The notes: a model not told the origin generated them from the sequence alone. Counted from the stretch's first letter, positions 1 through 8,300 are shown. The stretch: DNA of 39,391 nucleotides from DASVLX01 sp035552275 (GCA_035552275.1 DASZLR010000244.1:1-39391); one strand, 5' to 3'. Numbers and translations are program-made.

Positions 1-196
1 GGGTCGCCAGCAGATCCGCGTCCCGGACGTCGCCGACAACGAGCCGGTGCCGATCAGTCCACTGTGGAGCATCTTCGGACCCGTGCGCCTCCGGCAGCAG
101 GCAGTCCAGCCCGATGACCTCGTGGCCGCGCTCGGCCAGCACGTCCGCGACATGGGAGCCGATGAAACCGGCCAACCCGGTGACCAAGATCCGCAT
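1..196 (-). CDS. NAD-dependent epimerase/dehydratase, N-terminal part (cut by window edge)
   Basis: Only the first 65 codons are in the window; the gene continues off the left edge. The visible protein begins with MRILVTGLAGFIGSHV, a Rossmann nucleotide-binding motif (GxxGxxG) typical of extended SDR sugar-nucleotide epimerases and dehydratases. It is followed by a second strand ending in an acidic residue (VIGLDCLL) and the VVGDVRDADLL segment that usually lines the adenine pocket. The ATG at 194-196 is chosen because the motif starts two residues later and a TAGGTT -10 hexamer lies seven bases upstream with no Shine-Dalgarno. It is divergent from nuoD. The substrate cannot be told from the N-terminus. 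Confidence 0.85.
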   Translation of the reverse strand, partial: MRILVTGLAGFIGSHVADVLAERGHEVIGLDCLLPEAHGSEDAPQWTDRHRLVVGDVRDADLLAT

Positions 197-203
197 GACA
201 CCG

Positions 204-209
204 AACCTA
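204..209 (-). promoter_or_regulatory. -10 hexamer of a leaderless promoter (epimerase)
   Basis: Reads TAGGTT on the minus strand, seven bases before the epimerase ATG. There is no Shine-Dalgarno, so transcription probably starts at or next to the start codon. Confidence 0.5.
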
Positions 210-270
210 ACGGCGACACGCCGAATCGGCGGGCCGCCGGCCCAGCCGTCACCAAACGGTCAGATATTGC

Positions 271-276
271 TAGATT
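271..276 (+). promoter_or_regulatory. -10 hexamer of a leaderless promoter (nuoD)
   Basis: TAGATT lies exactly six bases before the GTG start of nuoD, without a Shine-Dalgarno in between. Together with the divergent TAGGTT it fills the 86-bp gap between the two genes. Confidence 0.55.
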
Positions 277-282
277 GGCCGT

Positions 283-1632
283 GTGACCGAGAGCACGCAC
301 GATTCGGGCCAGTCCGGTCAGCCGGAGGATTACGCGGAAGCACGCCGCACCACCGAGGGCGTCGTGCACACCGTCGTCGGCGGCGACTGGGATTCGGTGT
401 TGGAGGAGATCGGCTCGGACGAGCGGATCGTGGTCAACCTCGGCCCGCAACACCCCTCCACGCACGGCGTGCTGCGCCTGGTGCTGGAACTGGAGGGCGA
501 GACGGTCATCCAGGCGCGGGCGGTCATCGGCTACCTGCACACCGGGATCGAGAAGAACACCGAATACCGCACCTGGACCCAGGGTGTCACCTTCGTGACC
601 CGGATGGACTATCTCGCCCCGCTGTTCAACGAGGCCGGCTATTGCCTGGCTGTGGAGAAGCTGCTCGGCATCGAGGTTCCGGAGCGCGCCCAGGTGATCC
701 GGGTGCTGCTGATGGAGCTCAACCGAGTCAGCTCGCATCTGGTCGCGCTGGCCACCGGCGGCATGGAGGTGGGCGCGCTCACCGGCATGACCGCCGGCTT
801 CCGGGAGCGCGAAGAGGTGCTGCACCTGCTGGAGCACCTGACCGGCCTGCGGATGAACCACGCCTTCATCCGGCCCGGCGGGCTCGCCGCCGATCTGCCC
901 GAGGACGCGATCGAGAAGATCACCGCGTTCCTCAAGGTGATGGACTCCCGGCTGCCCGACTACGACAAGCTGCTCACCGGCCAGCCCATCTGGCGCAACC
1001 GGCTGGCCGGCGTGGGTTACCTGCCGCTGGACGGCTGCATCCAGCTCGGCGTCACCGGTCCGATCCTCCGCGGCGCCGGCCTGCCCTGGGATCTGCGCAA
1101 GGTCGAGCCGTACTCCGGCTACCAGGACTACGAGTTCGACGTGCCGACGTCCACCGACGCCGACTCGTTCTCCCGGTACCTGCTGCGGGTCGAGGAGATC
1201 CACCAGTCGCTGCGGATCGTCCAGCAGTGCGTGCGCCGGTTGCGACAGCCCGGCCCGGTGATGGTCGCCGACGCGAAGATCGCCTGGCCGGCGCAGCTGT
1301 CCATCAGCTCCGACGGGATGGGCAACTCACTGGCGCACGTGCGCAAGATCATGGGCCAGTCGATGGAATCGCTGATCCATCACTTCAAGCTGGTCACCGA
1401 GGGTTTCTCGGTGCCGGCCGGCCAGGTGTACGTGCCGATCGAGTCGCCGCGCGGCGAACTGGGCTACCACCTGGTTTCCGACGGTGGCACCCGGCCGATG
1501 CGGGTGCACGTGCGCGAGCCCAGTTTCATTAATCTGCAGTCCATGCCGGCGATGTGTGAGGGCGGCATGATCGCGGACGTGATCGCCTCGGTCGCCTCCA
1601 TCGACCCGGTGATGGGCGGCGTTGACCGATAG
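283..1632 (+). CDS. nuoD: NADH-quinone oxidoreductase subunit D (49-kDa subunit), stand-alone copy
   Basis: This 449-residue protein is the full-length 49-kDa subunit of respiratory complex I, which forms part of the quinone-binding cavity next to cluster N2 in the peripheral arm. Hallmarks are PQHPSTHG at about 55-62 (the quinone-headgroup histidine loop), GYLHTGIEK at about 83-91, and the conserved C-terminus DPVMGGVDR. A 45-residue N-terminal extension precedes the core. The GTG start follows a TAGATT hexamer by six bases. No other nuo gene is adjacent: the neighbours are an epimerase and a luciferase-like enzyme. This is therefore an orphan or second copy rather than part of a 14-gene nuo operon. 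Isolated extra nuoD genes are known in some actinomycetes. Whether this copy enters complex I cannot be read here. Confidence 0.95.
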   Translation: MTESTHDSGQSGQPEDYAEARRTTEGVVHTVVGGDWDSVLEEIGSDERIVVNLGPQHPSTHGVLRLVLELEGETVIQARAVIGYLHTGIEKNTEYRTWTQGVTFVTRMDYLAPLFNEAGYCLAVEKLLGIEVPERAQVIRVLLMELNRVSSHLVALATGGMEVGALTGMTAGFREREEVLHLLEHLTGLRMNHAFIRPGGLAADLPEDAIEKITAFLKVMDSRLPDYDKLLTGQPIWRNRLAGVGYLPLDGCIQLGVTGPILRGAGLPWDLRKVEPYSGYQDYEFDVPTSTDADSFSRYLLRVEEIHQSLRIVQQCVRRLRQPGPVMVADAKIAWPAQLSISSDGMGNSLAHVRKIMGQSMESLIHHFKLVTEGFSVPAGQVYVPIESPRGELGYHLVSDGGTRPMRVHVREPSFINLQSMPAMCEGGMIADVIASVASIDPVMGGVDR

Positions 1633-1695
1633 TCGACAGGTAAACCTCGGTTGGGGACAGATTCTCATGTGCCGGACCGGGATCGGGTTTCTCCG

Positions 1696-1701
1696 TAGGC
1701 T
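1696..1701 (+). promoter_or_regulatory. -10 hexamer of a leaderless promoter (LLM oxidoreductase)
   Basis: TAGGCT ends six bases before the ATG at 1708. This spacing, repeated at other genes in the window, favours ATG 1708 over the GTG at 1705. Confidence 0.5.
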
Positions 1702-1707
1702 GGGGTG

Positions 1708-2862
1708 ATGGGGTCATCACCAGCTCCGTTGTCGGTCCTGGATCTGTCGCCGGTCGTCACCGGCCAGACCGCCGCTGACGCGCTGCGCAACACCATCGAT
1801 CTGGCCCGGCAGACCGAACGGCTCGGCTATCGCCGCTACTGGCTGGCCGAACATCACCTCGTGCCGGGTGTGGCGGCGTCCTCGCCGGCCGTGCTCGCCG
1901 CCTCGGTGCTCGCCGCGACGGAAACGCTCCGGGTCGGCTCCGGCGCGGTGCTGCTGGGCAGCTACCCGCCGCTGGTCGTCGCCGAACAGTTCGGCACCCT
2001 CGCCCAGCTGCATCCGGGCCGGGTGGACCTGGGCGTGGGTCGCGCGGGCGTGATCCGGGCGGCGGAGCTGATCAGCAAGCTGTCCGCGCCCAATCCGGAT
2101 TCGCCGGCGGCGCGGGACCGGATCGTCGACGGACTGCTGATCCCGGCCCGGCCCAAGGTCAAGATCGAGACGTCCGGCCTGGTCGAGCGGTTTCTGGCCC
2201 AGCAGCGGCTGGTCGGCGACCGGGGCGAGGCCGCCGCCGACTACGGCCGGGACGTACGGGAGATCCTGGCGTTCTTCGCCGGCGACTACCGCGAGTCCGA
2301 CGACACTGATTTCCACGCCGTGCAGGCCGAAGGCGTCGATCTTGAGGTCTGGGTGCTCGGGTCCAGCCGGGGCGCCAGCTCGGCCGCCGCCGGATCGCTG
2401 GGCCTGCCGTTCGGCGCGAACTACCACGTCAGCCCGACCTCAGTGATCGACGCGGTGGCCGGATACCGGGATGCGTTCGTGCCCTCGGCCCGGCTGGCCA
2501 AGCCCTATGTCGCGGTGTCCGCCGACGTGGTTGTCGCCGAGGACGAGGCGAAGGCCCGGGAACTGGCCAGCGGTTACGGCCAGTGGGTGCTGAGTGTCCG
2601 AAGTGGACTGGGAGCGATCGAGTTCCCCAGCCCGGCCGAGGCGGCCGAGTTCGAGTGGACGGACGAGCTGCGCGAGGCGGTGTCCGACCGGACCCGCACC
2701 CAGTTCGTCGGCACGCCGGAACAGGTCGGCGGCCAACTCGCCACGCTCCGCGACGCCACCCGCGCGGACGAGCTGGTCGTCACCACGATCACGCACGAGC
2801 ACGCCGACCGGGTGCGTTCCTACGAACTGCTCGCCAAGTCCTGGGCCAACCTGAACCATTAG
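1708..2862 (+). CDS. LLM-class flavin-dependent oxidoreductase (MsnO8-like)
   Basis: A 384-residue protein of the bacterial luciferase-like TIM-barrel superfamily, which uses reduced FMN or F420. The opening SVLDLSPV and the segments YWLAEHH and VGSGAVLL match the MsnO8-like subgroup. HPGRVDLGVGRA is the usual cofactor-phosphate loop. The length is slightly above the family norm (about 330-360) because of an insertion around residues 130-190. The start could be GTG 1705 or ATG 1708; the TAGGCT hexamer six bases upstream favours 1708. It stands alone between nuoD and the COG4280 gene, and its TAG stop forms part of the next gene's -10 hexamer. The substrate is unknown. Confidence 0.88.
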   Translation: MGSSPAPLSVLDLSPVVTGQTAADALRNTIDLARQTERLGYRRYWLAEHHLVPGVAASSPAVLAASVLAATETLRVGSGAVLLGSYPPLVVAEQFGTLAQLHPGRVDLGVGRAGVIRAAELISKLSAPNPDSPAARDRIVDGLLIPARPKVKIETSGLVERFLAQQRLVGDRGEAAADYGRDVREILAFFAGDYRESDDTDFHAVQAEGVDLEVWVLGSSRGASSAAAGSLGLPFGANYHVSPTSVIDAVAGYRDAFVPSARLAKPYVAVSADVVVAEDEAKARELASGYGQWVLSVRSGLGAIEFPSPAEAAEFEWTDELREAVSDRTRTQFVGTPEQVGGQLATLRDATRADELVVTTITHEHADRVRSYELLAKSWANLNH

Positions 2863-2865
2863 AGT
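2860..2865 (+). promoter_or_regulatory. -10 hexamer, possible leaderless promoter (COG4280 gene)
   Basis: TAGAGT lies eight bases before the GTG at 2874 and overlaps the TAG stop of the preceding gene. The spacing is two bases longer than the usual six in this window, so support is weaker. Confidence 0.35.
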
Positions 2866-2873
2866 GGGCAGGC

Positions 2874-3641
2874 GTGAGTGCTGGTGCGCTGTTTCTCGCG
2901 GTCTTCCTGGCCTGCGCGGTGGAGGCCGTCGAGGCGCTGACCATCGTGCTGGCCGCCGGCACCGCGCGGGACTGGCGGTCGGCCGGGATCGGGGTGGGCG
3001 CGGCCCTGGTCGCGCTGGCGGCGATCGTCGCGGCGCTCGGCCCGGCGCTGGAGCTCATTCCGCTGGGCGCGCTGCGGCTGGTGGTCGGCGGCCTGCTGTT
3101 GGTGTTCGGGTTGCAGTGGCTGCGCAAGTCGGTGCTGCGGGCTAGCGGCCACAAGGAGTTGCACGACGAGACGGCGATCTTCGCCCGCCAACTCGCCGCC
3201 GCCGATACAGCGCCGGCGCGGTCCAGGGGAGCGGTGTCCGACTGGTACGCGTTCACGCTGTCCTTCAAGGGCGTTTTCCTGGAAGGTCTTGAGGTCGCGT
3301 TCATCGCGCTCACCTTCGGCAGTAACCAGCACGACGTGCCGTTGGCCGCGCTCGCCGCGATCTGCGCGATCGTGGTGGTCGCCGGCATCGGCTTCGCGGT
3401 CCGCGCACCGCTGGCGCGGGTTCCGGAGAACTCGCTCAAGTTCGTGGTCGGCGTGATGCTGACCTCGTTCGGCGTGTTCTGGGGCGGCGAGGGCGCCGGG
3501 GCGCACTGGCCGGCCTCGGATGCCGCGCTGTTGGTGTTGGTGCCAGCGATCGCGCTGTTCGGGCTGGGACTGATCGCCGTGCTGCGACGGCAGCGCCTGC
3601 GGGGCGAGGCCCGCGACCGGCAGTCGGAGGTGACGGTGTGA
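2874..3641 (+). CDS. Integral membrane protein resembling COG4280 family
   Basis: A 255-residue membrane protein with about six predicted helices arranged as two similar halves. The first half opens AVEAVEALTIVLAAG; the second has FKGVFLEGLEVAFIALTFG. In both, acidic residues sit inside a hydrophobic helix, as in small cation or redox transporters of the Ftr1/Gdt1 type. The pattern, including VPENSLKFVVGVMLTSFG, matches what I recall of COG4280 proteins, for which no substrate is established. A start at GTG 2874 gives an N-terminus that begins directly with helix 1. Its stop overlaps the start of the 66-residue membrane ORF by four bases (GTGTGA), so the two are co-translated. Metal-ion transport is inference only. 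Confidence 0.8.
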   Translation: MSAGALFLAVFLACAVEAVEALTIVLAAGTARDWRSAGIGVGAALVALAAIVAALGPALELIPLGALRLVVGGLLLVFGLQWLRKSVLRASGHKELHDETAIFARQLAAADTAPARSRGAVSDWYAFTLSFKGVFLEGLEVAFIALTFGSNQHDVPLAALAAICAIVVVAGIGFAVRAPLARVPENSLKFVVGVMLTSFGVFWGGEGAGAHWPASDAALLVLVPAIALFGLGLIAVLRRQRLRGEARDRQSEVTV

Positions 3642-3838
3642 ACCGGCTGCGGCGGATTCTGGCTTTCTGGTACGACTTCGTGGTCGGCGATGACTGGCGG
3701 GTCGCGGTCGCCGTGGTGCTGGCCCTGGCGCTCACCGCCGGCCTGAGCGCGGCCGGCGTGCCGGCGTGGTGGGTGCTGCCGGTCGCGGTGGTTCTGGTGC
3801 TGCCGCTGACCCTGTGGCGTGCCGTGAAACGCAGCTGA
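3638..3838 (+). CDS. Small membrane protein coupled to the COG4280 gene
   Basis: A 66-residue ORF starting with GTG inside the last codons of the upstream membrane protein gene (four-base overlap). It has a polar, basic N-terminus (NRLRRILAFWYDFVVGDDW), then two hydrophobic segments at about 22-41 and 43-58, and ends with RAVKRS. The overlap implies translational coupling and a shared role, perhaps as an accessory subunit. No domain is recognised. Its last five codons, including the stop, are the first unit of a 15-bp triple tandem repeat. Confidence 0.75.
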   Translation: MNRLRRILAFWYDFVVGDDWRVAVAVVLALALTAGLSAAGVPAWWVLPVAVVLVLPLTLWRAVKRS

Positions 3839-3868
3839 GTGAAACGCGACTGAGTCAGACGCGGCTGA
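3824..3868. repeat. Three imperfect 15-bp tandem units across two convergent stop codons
   Basis: Units GTGAAACGCAGCTGA (3824-3838), GTGAAACGCGACTGA (3839-3853) and GTCAGACGCGGCTGA (3854-3868). Unit 1 ends with the stop of the 66-residue ORF. Unit 3 contains, on the other strand, the stop of the DMT permease. Confidence 0.85.
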
Positions 3869-4721
3869 GCTCCGGTTCCGACGGTTTCGCCGGCGGCGGG
3901 CTGACCTCGCCGAACCGAGCCAGCGCCAACGCGCCGGCCAGCGCGATCAGGAAACCGAGGTAGGCCACGGCGGTCCAACCGGGCCGAGCACGGTCACCGA
4001 GCAGCAGCACACCGATCAGCGCCGGCGGAACGGTCTCGCCGACGAGCATCATCGCGGTCGCCGCGACTACTCCGCCGCGCTGCATCGCGGACGTGTAGAA
4101 CCAGCCGGCGAAAATCCCGGCCACCGGCACCGTGTACGCGGCCGGATTGGTCAGCAGGCCGGGCAGCGCCAGGCTCGGGATCAGCCGGAAAGCCAGGCCC
4201 AGCGCGGCGAACCCGAGTCCGCCGACCAGTCCCAACGCGGCGGTTCGCGCCGGGTCGGGCAGTTGGCCGGCGGCCAGGCCGAGCGCGCCCAGCGAGACCG
4301 CCGCGACCAGCAGCGCCAGCCGGAAACCGAAGCTGGCCTGGCCGCTGCCCTGGCTCTCGGCGGACAGCCCGAGCAGCGCCAGCCCGCCGCACACCACCGC
4401 GACCGCCGACCACTCGACCCGCGACAGGGCCATGTTGAACAAGCGGACCGACAGCAGCGCGGTGACCACGATGCTCGCCGACAGCGCGGCCTGCATGAGG
4501 AACAGCGGCAGAATGTGCACCGCGACGATCTGCGCGACCAGGCCGATCGCGTCGAACGCCAGGCTGATCAGGTATCGCCACTGGCGCAGCAGCCGCAGCA
4601 GCAGCGCGGGATCGACGCCGTGCCGGTCCTCGCGCATCGCTCGCGCGGCGACCGCCTGGATCGCCGAGGCCACCCCGTAACACGCCGCCGCGAACAACGC
4701 GAGCAGCAGGCCGAGCCACAT
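3855..4721 (-). CDS. DMT/EamA-like multispan membrane protein
   Basis: A 288-residue protein with nine to ten hydrophobic helices, starting directly with one (MWLGLLLALFAAACYG). It resembles drug/metabolite-transporter type permeases and related actinobacterial integral membrane proteins: two half-domains, with glycine-rich helix ends such as VPVAGIFAGWFY and MMLVGETVPPALIG in the second half. The Pro-rich C-terminus (PPPAKPSEPELSRV) is cytosolic or disordered. The ATG at 4719-4721 follows a TAGGGT hexamer by six bases with no clear Shine-Dalgarno, indicating a leaderless transcript. It is convergent with the COG4280 pair. The substrate cannot be inferred. Confidence 0.75.
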   Translation of the reverse strand: MWLGLLLALFAAACYGVASAIQAVAARAMREDRHGVDPALLLRLLRQWRYLISLAFDAIGLVAQIVAVHILPLFLMQAALSASIVVTALLSVRLFNMALSRVEWSAVAVVCGGLALLGLSAESQGSGQASFGFRLALLVAAVSLGALGLAAGQLPDPARTAALGLVGGLGFAALGLAFRLIPSLALPGLLTNPAAYTVPVAGIFAGWFYTSAMQRGGVVAATAMMLVGETVPPALIGVLLLGDRARPGWTAVAYLGFLIALAGALALARFGEVSPPPAKPSEPELSRV

Positions 4722-4727
4722 TCCTCG

Positions 4728-4733
4728 ACCCTA
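4728..4733 (-). promoter_or_regulatory. -10 hexamer of a leaderless promoter (DMT permease)
   Basis: Reads TAGGGT on the minus strand, exactly six bases before the ATG at 4721. Confidence 0.55.
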
Positions 4734-4741
4734 ACCGGTGG

Positions 4742-5125
4742 TCATTCTTCGCTGCCGTACGGGCGGGTGATGATTTCCAGATAGTGCCCGGCCGGATCGT
4801 TGAAATACACCCCGCGGCCACCGTCATGGGTGTTGATCTCGCCGGCTCGTTGGTGCCCCGGATCGGCCCAGTAGTCCAGGCCGCGTTCCTTGATCCGGCC
4901 GAAGATCTCATCGAACTCGGTTTCACTGATCAGGAAAGCGTAGTGCTGGACGGAGAACTCGTCCCGGCCGTCGGCGAAATCCAGGCTGACGTCGTTGCTC
5001 GCCTGGACCACCAGGAACGGCCCGAACGGCGTCGGTTCCGGCAGACCGAGCACCTCGGCGACGAACGTCGCCGACTCCTTCTTGTCGTGCGCCCACACGA
5101 TGGTGTGGTTGAGCTGAACCGCCAT
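4742..5125 (-). CDS. VOC (glyoxalase/bleomycin-resistance/dioxygenase fold) protein
   Basis: A 127-residue single-module vicinal-oxygen-chelate protein. Segments typical of the fold are LNHTIVWAHD near the start (first metal-site His), a beta-strand block SVQHYAFLIS with a second His, and the closing GGRGVYFNDPAGHYLEI with the C-terminal Glu. H, H and E are therefore all present as possible metal ligands. The start is set by a purine-rich Shine-Dalgarno (AAGGGGGCGGGG) just before ATG 5123-5125. It is divergent from the big LuxR regulator with 105 bp between them, so it could be that regulator's target. A CTGACA / TATCGT promoter with a short 15-bp spacer lies upstream but is uncertain. Its function as lyase, dioxygenase or resistance protein is open. 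Confidence 0.85.
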   Translation of the reverse strand: MAVQLNHTIVWAHDKKESATFVAEVLGLPEPTPFGPFLVVQASNDVSLDFADGRDEFSVQHYAFLISETEFDEIFGRIKERGLDYWADPGHQRAGEINTHDGGRGVYFNDPAGHYLEIITRPYGSEE

Positions 5126-5230
5126 CCCCGCCCCCTTATCGGCCGGTCGGAGCTGCTACCACGATAACTCTGATATGAATGTGTCAGCGCTCACGTCATA
5201 GGGCGTCATGCTGCGAGGTGCTTCACGATC

Positions 5231-7630
5231 ATGACAGGTCGAGCCACCGTCGACGCGGTGCCGGCCGAGACGACGAGCTATGTCGGTCGCCGTGACGAGT
5301 TGGCCACGGCACGTCAGTTGCTCGGCGCCGGTCGCATCGTCACCCTGACCGGTGTCGGCGGTGTCGGCAAGACTCGCCTGGCCAGGCGGATCGCCGCGAC
5401 CGTGGCCGGTGAGTACGCCGACGGCGTGGCGTTCGTCGAACTGGCGGAGCTGCGCAACGCGGAGCTGCTCGGCAACACCGTCGCCACCAAGCTGGGCCTC
5501 CACAACCTGTCGAGCCGCCCCGCCCTGGACACGATCATCCGCTACCTGCGGGACCGGCATTTCCTGCTCGTGCTCGACAACTGCGAGCACCTGATCGACG
5601 CGTGCGCGATGCTGGTCGACGCGCTGGTGACCGACTGCCCGCTGGTCACCGTGCTCAACACCAGCCGGCAGTCGCTCGACGTGCCGGGGGAACAGCTGTT
5701 TCCGGTGCCCCCGCTGTCCGTGCCCAGCGCCGAACAGGTCCGGTCGCCGGCCGATGTGGAGCGTCACGACGGGCCACGGCTGTTCCTGGACCGGGCGACC
5801 GCGGTGCTCCCATCCTTCGGCATCACCGACGAGAACTACCAGGACGTCGTCCGGGTATGTCACGACCTGGAAGGACTGCCGCTGGCCATCGAACTGGCCG
5901 CGGTCCGGCTGCGGTCACTGTCCCTGGGGCAGATCCGGGACCGGCTGACCGACCGGCTGACGTTGCTCACCCAGGGACGTCGACTCGGGCCTCGTCGGCA
6001 GCAGACGCTGCGGGCGCTCATCGACTGGAGCTACGAGCTGTGCTCGGAGCCGGAGCGGCTGGTCCTCACCCGCGCCTCGGTGTTCTCCGGCGGGTTTCAC
6101 TTGGACGCAGTCGAGAAGGTGTGCAGCGGCCAGGGTGTGTCCCGGGCTGACGTCCTGGACATCGTGCACGTGTTGGTGGACAAGTCCTTGCTCATCGGCG
6201 AGGACCATTCGGGCGTTATGCGGTACCGGATGCTGGAGACCATGCGCGAGTATGGCCTCGGTGAACTCGCCCGAGCGGGCGACGTCCGGCGGGTCGCCCG
6301 GCTGCACCGCGACTGGTACGCCGACCTCGCCGCGCGCTACCAAGCGGAGTGGATCGGGCCCGACCAGGTCGCCTGGGTGGAACGGCTGACCGCAGATCAC
6401 GCCAACATCCGAGTGGCGCTCGACTTCTGCGCCACCGAGCCCGCCGAGGCCGTCATCGGGCTGCGGATCATCAACCAGCTCAACGAGTACTGGGTGGTTC
6501 GCGGTTTTCTCAACGAGGCCCGTGGCTGGCTGCCCAGGCAACTGTCCGCCGCGCCGTCGGATGCCGCCGAGCGGGCTGTCGCCCTGGGACTGAGCGCGTG
6601 GTGCGCCATGCTCCAGGGCGACGGCGAGGCGGCGCTCGCCGCAGTGGCGCAGGGCCGCGAACTGGCGACGCGGATCGGCGACGAGTTTTCGGCAGCGGTC
6701 GTGGAGGCCAATGCCGGCTACGCGAACCTGTCGACTGGGCAGGAAACCTTGGCGCGGGACCAGTTCGCCCACGCGCTTGCCGTGTTCCGCGCATACGGAG
6801 ATGCCAGGGGCGAGGCGTATGCCGCGTTCATGCTCGGCAACGCCACCAACATGACCGGCGACTTCGAGAAGGGCCGCTCGATCCTGCGGGACCGCATCGC
6901 GGCCAGCGAGGCGATCGGCGAGATCTTCTGGCGGTCGTGGGCCTTGTGGGCGTTGGGCATGGGCGAAGTCTTCTTCGGCGACCCGGGCGCGGCCGAAGCG
7001 GCCGGTCTTGCGGCGTTCCGGCTCCAGCAGGTGCTGAGCGACCACGCGCAGGAGGCGTTCACCGCGCACCTTCTTGGCCTCGCCACGTGCCGCACCGGCG
7101 ACCTGGAACGGTCGGCCACCATTTTCGGTATCAATTCGACTTTCTGGAAAGCCATCGGTACCAACCCGCTGCGTTTCGGCATCTTCACCACCAAGGGCAC
7201 CGAGATCGCCACCCAGTGCTTCGCGGCACTCGGCGAAACCACATTCAAGCAGTGCTACAGCCGGGGTCGGGCCATGTCGAGGGAGGACGCCGTCCGCTAC
7301 ATCCTGCGCGAGGCCGCGCCCGAGCCGGCTCCGCCGGTCGCCAGTCCGCTCACCAAGCGCGAGGCCGAGGTAGCCGCGTTGATCGCGAACGGCATGACCA
7401 ACAAGGAGATCGCGGCCACCCTGTTCATCGCACCGCGCACGGCCGAGACCCATGTCGACCACATCTTCACCAAACTGAGCTTCACCAGCCGCGCGCAGAT
7501 CGCCGCCTGGGTCGCGCGTCGAGCTGAGCCGCCTGATCGGGCGAGCGAACGGGTTTGGTTATCCGCTACGAGCCCTTGCGCGCCACCGTCCACTGCACCG
7601 GGCCGGCCTGCTTCATCGTGGTCTCCGTGA
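5231..7630 (+). CDS. Large ATP-binding LuxR-family transcriptional regulator
   Basis: A 799-residue protein built like the bacterial apoptotic-ATPase/LuxR regulators. It has an N-terminal STAND-type NTPase with Walker A GVGGVGKT (about 41-48) and Walker B LLVLDNCEHL. Next come a winged-helix region and a TPR-like alpha-helical segment (about 370-680) that would sense a ligand or partner. The C-terminal LuxR helix-turn-helix (about 702-764) reads KREAEVAALIANGMTNKEIA. It probably oligomerises on ATP and ligand binding and activates promoters; the divergent VOC gene is the nearest candidate target. The last 22 codons run antisense through the end of the methyltransferase gene (65-bp overlap), giving an odd Ser/Pro/Ala-rich tail beyond the normal HTH end. 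The start has only a weak Shine-Dalgarno (GCGAGG, 12 bases upstream). Confidence 0.88.
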   Translation: MTGRATVDAVPAETTSYVGRRDELATARQLLGAGRIVTLTGVGGVGKTRLARRIAATVAGEYADGVAFVELAELRNAELLGNTVATKLGLHNLSSRPALDTIIRYLRDRHFLLVLDNCEHLIDACAMLVDALVTDCPLVTVLNTSRQSLDVPGEQLFPVPPLSVPSAEQVRSPADVERHDGPRLFLDRATAVLPSFGITDENYQDVVRVCHDLEGLPLAIELAAVRLRSLSLGQIRDRLTDRLTLLTQGRRLGPRRQQTLRALIDWSYELCSEPERLVLTRASVFSGGFHLDAVEKVCSGQGVSRADVLDIVHVLVDKSLLIGEDHSGVMRYRMLETMREYGLGELARAGDVRRVARLHRDWYADLAARYQAEWIGPDQVAWVERLTADHANIRVALDFCATEPAEAVIGLRIINQLNEYWVVRGFLNEARGWLPRQLSAAPSDAAERAVALGLSAWCAMLQGDGEAALAAVAQGRELATRIGDEFSAAVVEANAGYANLSTGQETLARDQFAHALAVFRAYGDARGEAYAAFMLGNATNMTGDFEKGRSILRDRIAASEAIGEIFWRSWALWALGMGEVFFGDPGAAEAAGLAAFRLQQVLSDHAQEAFTAHLLGLATCRTGDLERSATIFGINSTFWKAIGTNPLRFGIFTTKGTEIATQCFAALGETTFKQCYSRGRAMSREDAVRYILREAAPEPAPPVASPLTKREAEVAALIANGMTNKEIAATLFIAPRTAETHVDHIFTKLSFTSRAQIAAWVARRAEPPDRASERVWLSATSPCAPPSTAPGRPASSWSP

Positions 7631-8294
7631 TTCCATGCTGGCCCAAGATATCGCCAATATCCTGCTCGGTGAAGAATCGCAGGCCGGAGACGGGCTTGAG
7701 ATAACGGTTGCCGTTGTCGGCGGCCGGTCCGAGCACCGTCGGCACCATGATCGCCAGCCGGCCGCCCGGCGCCAGCACCCGGGCCAACTGCCCGAGCACG
7801 CCGGCCGGATCGGGCACCAGTTGCAGCATGGCCACGCAGGTGATCGCGTTCACCGTGTCGTCGCGCAGCGGCAGCCGCAGCGCGTCGGCACGCAGGAATC
7901 CGACGTTCGGACCGGCATGGGTACGGACCGCGCGAGTCAGCATCGGCACCGACACGTCCACCCCCAGCGCCAGGCCCGTCGCGCCGACCGCCCGACCCAG
8001 CCCGGCGGTCACCTCGCCGGGACCGCAGGCCACGTCGAGCGCGACGTCCCCGTCCCGCAGCCGCAGCGTCGACATCGGCACCCGCCACGCCCGACCCCAC
8101 CGCCGGGCCGCCGACTGCACCCGGTCGTAGACGACCGAGCCGATACCCGATTCCCAGAGTCGTTGAATGGCACCGGAAGGCGGGTCCGGCGCGTCCAGCA
8201 GATCGAGATAGCCGTGGCTGGTGTCGAGTGGTTCGGTGCTGTCGGTGAGCAGCGGCAGTGCCCGGCGGATGGCCTCGGGTGCTTGATCGTCCAC
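7566..8294 (-). CDS. Class I SAM-dependent methyltransferase
   Basis: A 242-residue methyltransferase. Motif I is DVACGPGEV, the acidic end of strand 2 is in LALGVDVSVPML, the adenine-site Asp is in FLRADALRLPLRDD, and motif IV/V is ITCVAMLQLVPDP. It resembles the ubiE/Methyltransf_11 type acting on small molecules. The GTG at 8292-8294 lies 12 bp past the end of the winged-helix gene and exactly six bases after a CAAGAT hexamer. It could be the second gene of an operon or have its own leaderless promoter. The 3' end overlaps the LuxR gene antisense by 65 bp. The substrate is unknown. Confidence 0.9.
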   Translation of the reverse strand: MDDQAPEAIRRALPLLTDSTEPLDTSHGYLDLLDAPDPPSGAIQRLWESGIGSVVYDRVQSAARRWGRAWRVPMSTLRLRDGDVALDVACGPGEVTAGLGRAVGATGLALGVDVSVPMLTRAVRTHAGPNVGFLRADALRLPLRDDTVNAITCVAMLQLVPDPAGVLGQLARVLAPGGRLAIMVPTVLGPAADNGNRYLKPVSGLRFFTEQDIGDILGQHGITETTMKQAGPVQWTVARKGS

Positions 8295-8300
8295 CCTCGC

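Noticed and set aside
114..1532. Long open frame overlapping nuoD in another frame
   Set aside because: Its protein is Arg/Pro/Gly-rich with no domain, as expected from the shifted frame of a high-GC gene, while nuoD in the true frame is unmistakable.
5126..5230. Strong promoter for the VOC gene
   Set aside because: The best -35/-10 pair (CTGACA, TATCGT) has a 15-bp spacer, too short to call with confidence.
5915..7462. 515-codon antisense frame over the large LuxR regulator
   Set aside because: It has no domain and low-complexity composition; the sense frame carries a Walker A motif and a LuxR HTH.
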